This document shows positions 60,405 through 64,000 of a DNA stretch of 64,000 nucleotides, one piece after another. Origin of the DNA: Streptomyces canus 299MFChir4.1. GTDB taxonomy: Bacteria; Actinomycetota; Actinomycetes; Streptomycetales; Streptomycetaceae. The translations under genes were made by a program, and so were the position numbers. Position 1 is the stretch's first letter, and each line of letters starts with the position of its first letter. The stretch spans positions 1-64,000 of the forward strand of contig NZ_KB911601.1 in assembly GCF_000383615.1 (NCBI RefSeq). Direction: 5' to 3'. The notes below the pieces were generated by a model. That model did not search any database. It was not told the origin of the DNA and was given only the letters and a program-made list of their open reading frames with translations.

Positions 60405-61739
60405 TCAGTCCCTGGCCTGCACGACCATGGGGAGGCGATTGGGGCGCAGCACTGCGGCGGGGACTTCCCTCACTTTGGCGCGGGTGGCGGGGACGAGTCG
60501 CCAGCGGGCGGCGATCGTGGCGATGCCGATCGCCAGTTGGGTGAGGGCGAAGTGGTCGCCTGGGCATTTCCGGGGACCGGCGCTGAAGGGCTGGAATGAC
60601 TCACGCCGGGGCGGCGTGAGCCACCGGTCCGGGTCGAAGCGCAAGGGGTCGGGGTACAGATCAGGGTCGCGGTGCATGGTTGTCGCGCTGAACAAGATCT
60701 CTGCTCCCGCGGGCAGATGCATGTCGCCGAGTGTCACGGGGGTGATCGTGCGGCGCATCTGGATCCAGGAGACGGAGTGGAGGCGGAGTGTTTCCTGGAT
60801 GAGTCGCTGGGTGTACTGCAGTCGCGGAAGGTCGTCGAAGGTGACGGGGCGACCGTCGAGGACAGTGTCGAGCTCGTGGTGCAGGCGCGCCTCGATGGCA
60901 GGGTTGCGGCCGAGTTCGTACAGGAGCCAGGCGAGGGTGTAGGCGGTGCTGTCCGCGCCGGCGACCAGCATGGTGACGACCTCGTCGTGGAGTTGCCGGC
61001 GGCTCAGTGGTTGGCCGGTCTCTTCATCGCGCGCCGCGAGGAGGAGGGTGAGCAGGTCGTCCGGTTCCTCGGTGGCCCGGAGGCGCACGTCGAGGATCGA
61101 GTCGACGATGGCCTTGAGCCGCTTGCGTGCTGCCTCGAAATTGCGGGTGCCGGGGAGAGGCAGTCTTTCGACGACGTTCGGCGTCATGGTGCGCACGATG
61201 ATCTGTGTGAGGAAGACGCCCACGCAGTGGTCGATCTCGGCGATGGTGGCGCTGTCGATGCCGGTGCCGAACAGGGTCCGGACGGTGGTTCCCACGCTCA
61301 TGGTGTGCATGGCCCGGTCGACGGCGATGCGCTGTCCCGGCTGCCAGGAGGCGCTGACCGCTTCCGCCTGTTCCCGCATGACCTCGCTGTAGCCGCGCAG
61401 GCGAGGGCGGTGGAAGGCGGGCAGGATCAGGCGACGCTGCCGGTGGTGGAGCGCGCCTTCCGAGGTGGCGAGGCCATTGCCGACGACAGGCCGTGTCTTG
61501 TCGTACATGCGGCCCTTGGTGAAGGAGTCGGCATCGGTGACGAGGACGCGGTGCAGCAGCTGCGGAGAGTTGACGACGTAGATCGGCAGCTTTCCCACAT
61601 GAAGGGCGACGATGTCGCCCTGGCCGCGCAGACCCTGAAGGACGTTCAGCGGTCCGCGGACGAATTGCAGGGCGTGTCCGATCAGTGGGAGGCGCCCCCG
61701 CGCCGACGGAGGAAGATGGGGGACGGTGGTCGTGGTCAT
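60405..61739 (-). CDS. Cytochrome P450
   Basis: The 444-residue P450 has FSAGPRKCPGDHFALTQ, IQETLRL and the I-helix MLVAGADSTAYTLAW. The ATG at 61739 follows AAAAAGGAGAACACC. It lies between the terpene synthase and the second P450, so it probably oxidises the terpene product. No ferredoxin gene is present in the window. Confidence 0.93.
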   Translation of the reverse strand: MTTTTVPHLPPSARGRLPLIGHALQFVRGPLNVLQGLRGQGDIVALHVGKLPIYVVNSPQLLHRVLVTDADSFTKGRMYDKTRPVVGNGLATSEGALHHRQRRLILPAFHRPRLRGYSEVMREQAEAVSASWQPGQRIAVDRAMHTMSVGTTVRTLFGTGIDSATIAEIDHCVGVFLTQIIVRTMTPNVVERLPLPGTRNFEAARKRLKAIVDSILDVRLRATEEPDDLLTLLLAARDEETGQPLSRRQLHDEVVTMLVAGADSTAYTLAWLLYELGRNPAIEARLHHELDTVLDGRPVTFDDLPRLQYTQRLIQETLRLHSVSWIQMRRTITPVTLGDMHLPAGAEILFSATTMHRDPDLYPDPLRFDPDRWLTPPRRESFQPFSAGPRKCPGDHFALTQLAIGIATIAARWRLVPATRAKVREVPAAVLRPNRLPMVVQARD

Positions 61740-61910
61740 CGGGTGTTCTCCTTTTTACGGAGCCCGGAATGAGCAGCGAGGTCGGCTGCTCCGCTCGGAG
61801 CGCCACTGAGCGGACAGTCAGGCCGCGGAACCGGACCGCATGGAGGTTGGGTGAGCTGAATGACGTTGGCGGCAGTACCGCGTCGCGTGGTGCCGGTGAC
61901 CGGCCCGGAC

Positions 61911-61934
61911 ACGGTCACGGTCACGGTCACGGTC
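61911..61934. repeat. Hexamer tandem repeat, 4 copies of ACGGTC
   Basis: Four exact copies in the 237-bp gap between the terpene synthase and P450 genes. No gene or clear promoter is visible in this gap. Confidence 0.8.
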
Positions 61935-61976
61935 TATGGGCACCAAGGCGGGACGTCGGACGGATGGACCGCCACG

Positions 61977-63026
61977 TCAGATGGTCCTCGCGTCCGGCGC
62001 CTTGGAAGTCGCCCTGTAGCGCGCGGACGAGTCGTACCAGTCATACAGACCTGACAAGTAGCTTTCGGCGCCCCGGACCCAGACCTTCATCTGCGCGAGA
62101 TCCGTTGGTGACAGGCCGATGTCCGCGGCGAGTTGTGGCAACTTGATATTCACCGCGTGGTTGAAATACACGACTCGGTCCACGATGAGACGAGTAGTGA
62201 TCTTGTGCGCCGTACCGAGGTCGTCACCCGTGAGGTCCCGCAGGACCAGCATGAGGTTGTTGACCTCACCTTCCTCGTTGATCTCCATGTCGTAGGAGAC
62301 GGCCTCGTTCCCCAGCGCCATGACATCGATGAAGGCGTCCAGGAGCGAGTCGACTACCTCCGTGCCCCGGAGGCGTGCAGGAATCTCAGCCCCTGTGGAC
62401 ATGGCGGCGAAGCATGCCCCCGTGCCGCCGGCGAATGTCTGGCGCCGGAGCTTGATGAAATGGATGAGGTCGGGCACCCGGTCGTCGCAGATGTTTTCCA
62501 GCTCGAGCGCGGCTCCGATGATGAAATCGTGGATGGCTCGCGTGAATTCCCGCCGCCAATAGGAAGAACGGCCTGTCGCGAGGCGGGGCCACAGGTCGGC
62601 AAGCCCGCGCTCCACCGCGTCGCGCGGTGCGGGTACGGATGTTCCGGGGTCCGTATCGATAAAATCGCACAGTCTGCGCGCGTATTCCCATCCGCCTTGC
62701 CTGTCGCGCACTTGCTTGTAGGCCAAGGTGAAGTAGTCGTCGTACGCAAAGATCCAGACCATCGCCTGGTTGATGAGGAGCAGATCGGCCGGCTCCGCGT
62801 CCGGGGCGATCTTGGCGGCGAGTTCGGGTACTGCGATCCTCCGGAACCGTTCCGGCGTCCAGATCCCTCCGGACATCGGGCGATCCGTCATCAGCATCCC
62901 CATGGCGCGTGCCCATTTCTCGGACTCCGCGTACGAGTCTTCCAGGTACGGGTTTACCCGCACCTGGTAGGGCAGGGCCACTCCGGTCGTGTTGATGACG
63001 GTTTCTTTCTCAGTGAGTCCATGCAT
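61977..63026 (-). CDS. Type I terpene synthase (single-domain, germacradienol-synthase-like)
   Basis: The 349-residue protein carries WIFAYDDYFTLAYK, where terpene synthases have DDxx(D/E); here the third acidic residue is Leu. The NSE triad appears as GNEAVSYDMEINEEGEV, with Glu for the usual Asp in second position. The RxxxxSxRYR-type ending (YDSSARYR) completes the metal and diphosphate site. The length and the DDYF...YAR-RLCDFI run resemble the N-terminal half of germacradienol/geosmin synthase; the second half is absent, so it is not a geosmin synthase. Probably cyclises farnesyl diphosphate. The ATG at 63026 follows AGGAGGTTCCC. Confidence 0.9.
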   Translation of the reverse strand: MHGLTEKETVINTTGVALPYQVRVNPYLEDSYAESEKWARAMGMLMTDRPMSGGIWTPERFRRIAVPELAAKIAPDAEPADLLLINQAMVWIFAYDDYFTLAYKQVRDRQGGWEYARRLCDFIDTDPGTSVPAPRDAVERGLADLWPRLATGRSSYWRREFTRAIHDFIIGAALELENICDDRVPDLIHFIKLRRQTFAGGTGACFAAMSTGAEIPARLRGTEVVDSLLDAFIDVMALGNEAVSYDMEINEEGEVNNLMLVLRDLTGDDLGTAHKITTRLIVDRVVYFNHAVNIKLPQLAADIGLSPTDLAQMKVWVRGAESYLSGLYDWYDSSARYRATSKAPDARTI

Positions 63027-63348
63027 GGGAACCTCCTGCGAATTGATGGGGGGGGTTGAGTCGTAAGGGAAGAGAATTCGCTGCCGTTTTCGCCCGATGG
63101 CGCAGTGACGGGACGGATGACATGCGGGATCACGCCGGGGACGGCTGGCCCTTGCTGCGGACATCCTGAAACTTTGGCGTCCAGGGTCACGCGATCACCC
63201 TCGGCGTCCCGTACTTCATGGCGAAGCGAGTCGGTACACCGAACTGAACTCAGCCGGTCCGTGGAGATGGTCGTGATCACGCCACCGGCGACGACGCTTG
63301 AGCACGTCTGGAGAGGATGGACCCGTCCGTGGCATCCGGTACGGAGTT

Positions 63349-63543
63349 CTATGCCCGGGATAACAGGCAGGGTTTGTCCGCGACTAAGCGCGCCAGGGCC
63401 TTGACATCGTTGTCCCTGGCGGCGACCTGAATGATCGCTGCGCCGCCGAAGGGCTGACCGACAGACGCCACGGAACCATCGACGGCGACCAGGCGGGGGG
63501 CGATGCCTCTGGCAACTCTGCGCCCCTGTATCGCGATGGTCAT
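63349..63543 (-). CDS. Small hypothetical ORF in the terpene synthase leader
   Basis: A 64-codon frame from ATG 63543 reading MTIAIQGRRVARGIAPRL with a mixed C-terminus. It lies between the operator-promoter and the terpene synthase. It has two TTA codons, rare in Streptomyces, and a weak ribosome-binding site, so it is either a bldA-dependent leader gene or not real. The rest of 63027-63640 shows nothing more. Confidence 0.25.
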   Translation of the reverse strand: MTIAIQGRRVARGIAPRLVAVDGSVASVGQPFGGAAIIQVAARDNDVKALARLVADKPCLLSRA

Positions 63544-63642
63544 GTGCCATCACCCCGGCCGGACCGACGGTCACGCCAAGCCGGGCACAGGCGGCCGACG
63601 CGACGCGGGATACAGGTACTCACGAGACACACCCCCTAGAGA

Positions 63643-63698
63643 GAACGTTCAGTCTCGAACCTAAAGCCGCACCCGCGGCCTGTCAAGACCGAACGTTC
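63643..63698 (-). promoter_or_regulatory. Double GAACGTTC operator and promoter (sites E and F)
   Basis: Site F (core 63691-63698) abuts TTGACA (63686-63681, minus strand). A 17-bp spacer and TAGGTT (63663-63658) follow. Site E (core 63643-63650) lies just downstream. The layout copies that of sites B and C at 7.9 kb. It points at the terpene synthase/P450 operon. Confidence 0.8.
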
Positions 63699-63737
63699 TA
63701 TCTCACGCACTGAGCGACATCCACACAGAGGGGTTTC

Positions 63738-64000
63738 CGGGCCGAGGTCACCCTCCGTCTCCCGAAGGGGCATTACGACCTTGAGGGCATGGTCCCCCGG
63801 CGCCGACAGTGCATTCTCCCTCCTGCTGCACCCGAAGTTCGCGCCGACCAAGGACCCCACAGTGGTCATGGACGCCCGTAAGCCAAGCCCGTCCAGGTCA
63901 CCGTGCCGGACGGCGAGGCCAAGCCCACGGGCGGGTTGTTCTTCCTGCACCTCAACGCGAACAGCGGGTACACCTCCATGTACGAGGCCCCCTCACTGAC
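63738..64000 (+). pseudogene. Frameshifted fragment resembling an S8-type peptidase
   Basis: Three frames in succession give RAEVTLRLPKGHYDLEGM, then GADSAFSLLLHPKFAPTKD and VVMDARK, then KPVQVTVPDGEAKPTGGLFF running off the window. I recall these blocks in this order in the region after the propeptide of large Streptomyces S8 (subtilisin-like) peptidases. The two frame changes, one near 63788 and one near 63880 at CGTAAGCC, show that it is broken. Confidence 0.45.

Noticed and set aside
61977..63026. Geosmin or 2-methylisoborneol synthase
   Set aside because: Only one terpene synthase domain is present, so no geosmin-forming C-terminal half; there is no methyltransferase partner for 2-methylisoborneol.
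63636..63950. Minus-strand ORF of 104 codons over the operator region
   Set aside because: It runs across the promoter and the antisense of the peptidase fragment; composition is not protein-like.

Overview
The window is high-GC actinomycete DNA, most likely Streptomyces or a close relative. The evidence is strong G/C bias at third codon positions, GTG/TTG starts, many ATGA-type gene overlaps, actinobacterial regulator types (LacI, FCD-type GntR, LAL-type LuxR, SpoIIAB-like kinase) and remnants of IS701, ISAzo13, IS5, ISL3, IS4 and Tn3 transposases. No tRNA, rRNA or CRISPR was seen. The transposase debris and broken genes at both ends suit a chromosome arm or a large plasmid.

Layout. 1-5.2 kb: transposase graveyard with a MerR/SDR divergent pair, an orphan Imm1-type immunity gene and an unknown gene. 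5.2-12.6 kb: a secreted-repeat lipoprotein, a membrane-anchored sulfite-oxidase-type molybdoenzyme, a cytochrome P450 and an unrecognised 674-residue protein. 12.7-22.3 kb: an operon for XdhC, an MFS carrier, a three-subunit molybdenum hydroxylase, a metallo-beta-lactamase-fold hydrolase and a crotonase very like 6-oxocamphor hydrolase, with a divergent LacI regulator. 22.3-25.9 kb: beta-ketoadipyl-CoA thiolase and two CoA-transferase subunits with a divergent LysR regulator. 26-28.2 kb: kinase, DoxX and a Tn3 fragment. 28.2-35.8 kb: a complete peptide/nickel-type ABC transporter, an FAD amine oxidase and a GntR regulator, with a second Tn3 fragment at 35.8-36.4 kb. 36.7-52 kb: acyl-CoA catabolism (two SDRs, a phosphotransferase/acyl-CoA dehydrogenase pair, an NmrA-like reductase, a second acyl-CoA dehydrogenase pair, enoyl-CoA hydratase, acyl-CoA ligase, flavin reductase) with LuxR and GntR regulators. 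51.4-58.9 kb: a branched-chain-type ABC transporter with a three-domain fusion, a bicupin, a nitroreductase and an esterase. 59-63 kb: two P450s and a type I terpene synthase. The window ends in a frameshifted S8-peptidase fragment.

How the parts fit. The most striking signal is a palindromic operator with core GAACGTTC, present six times at four promoters: the lipoprotein, the molybdoenzyme, the left P450 operon and the terpene synthase/P450 operon. At each promoter the operator abuts a TTGACA -35 box with a 17-bp spacer. The terpenoid-type genes at the two ends, more than 50 kb apart, therefore look like one regulon, and the unknown 674-residue protein becomes a candidate terpenoid-forming or terpenoid-modifying enzyme. 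The catabolic genes between them suggest ring opening of a cyclic diketone, activation to CoA thioesters and beta-oxidation down to beta-ketoadipyl-CoA. The substrate is not shown by the sequence; an alicyclic ketone or terpenoid is my inference.
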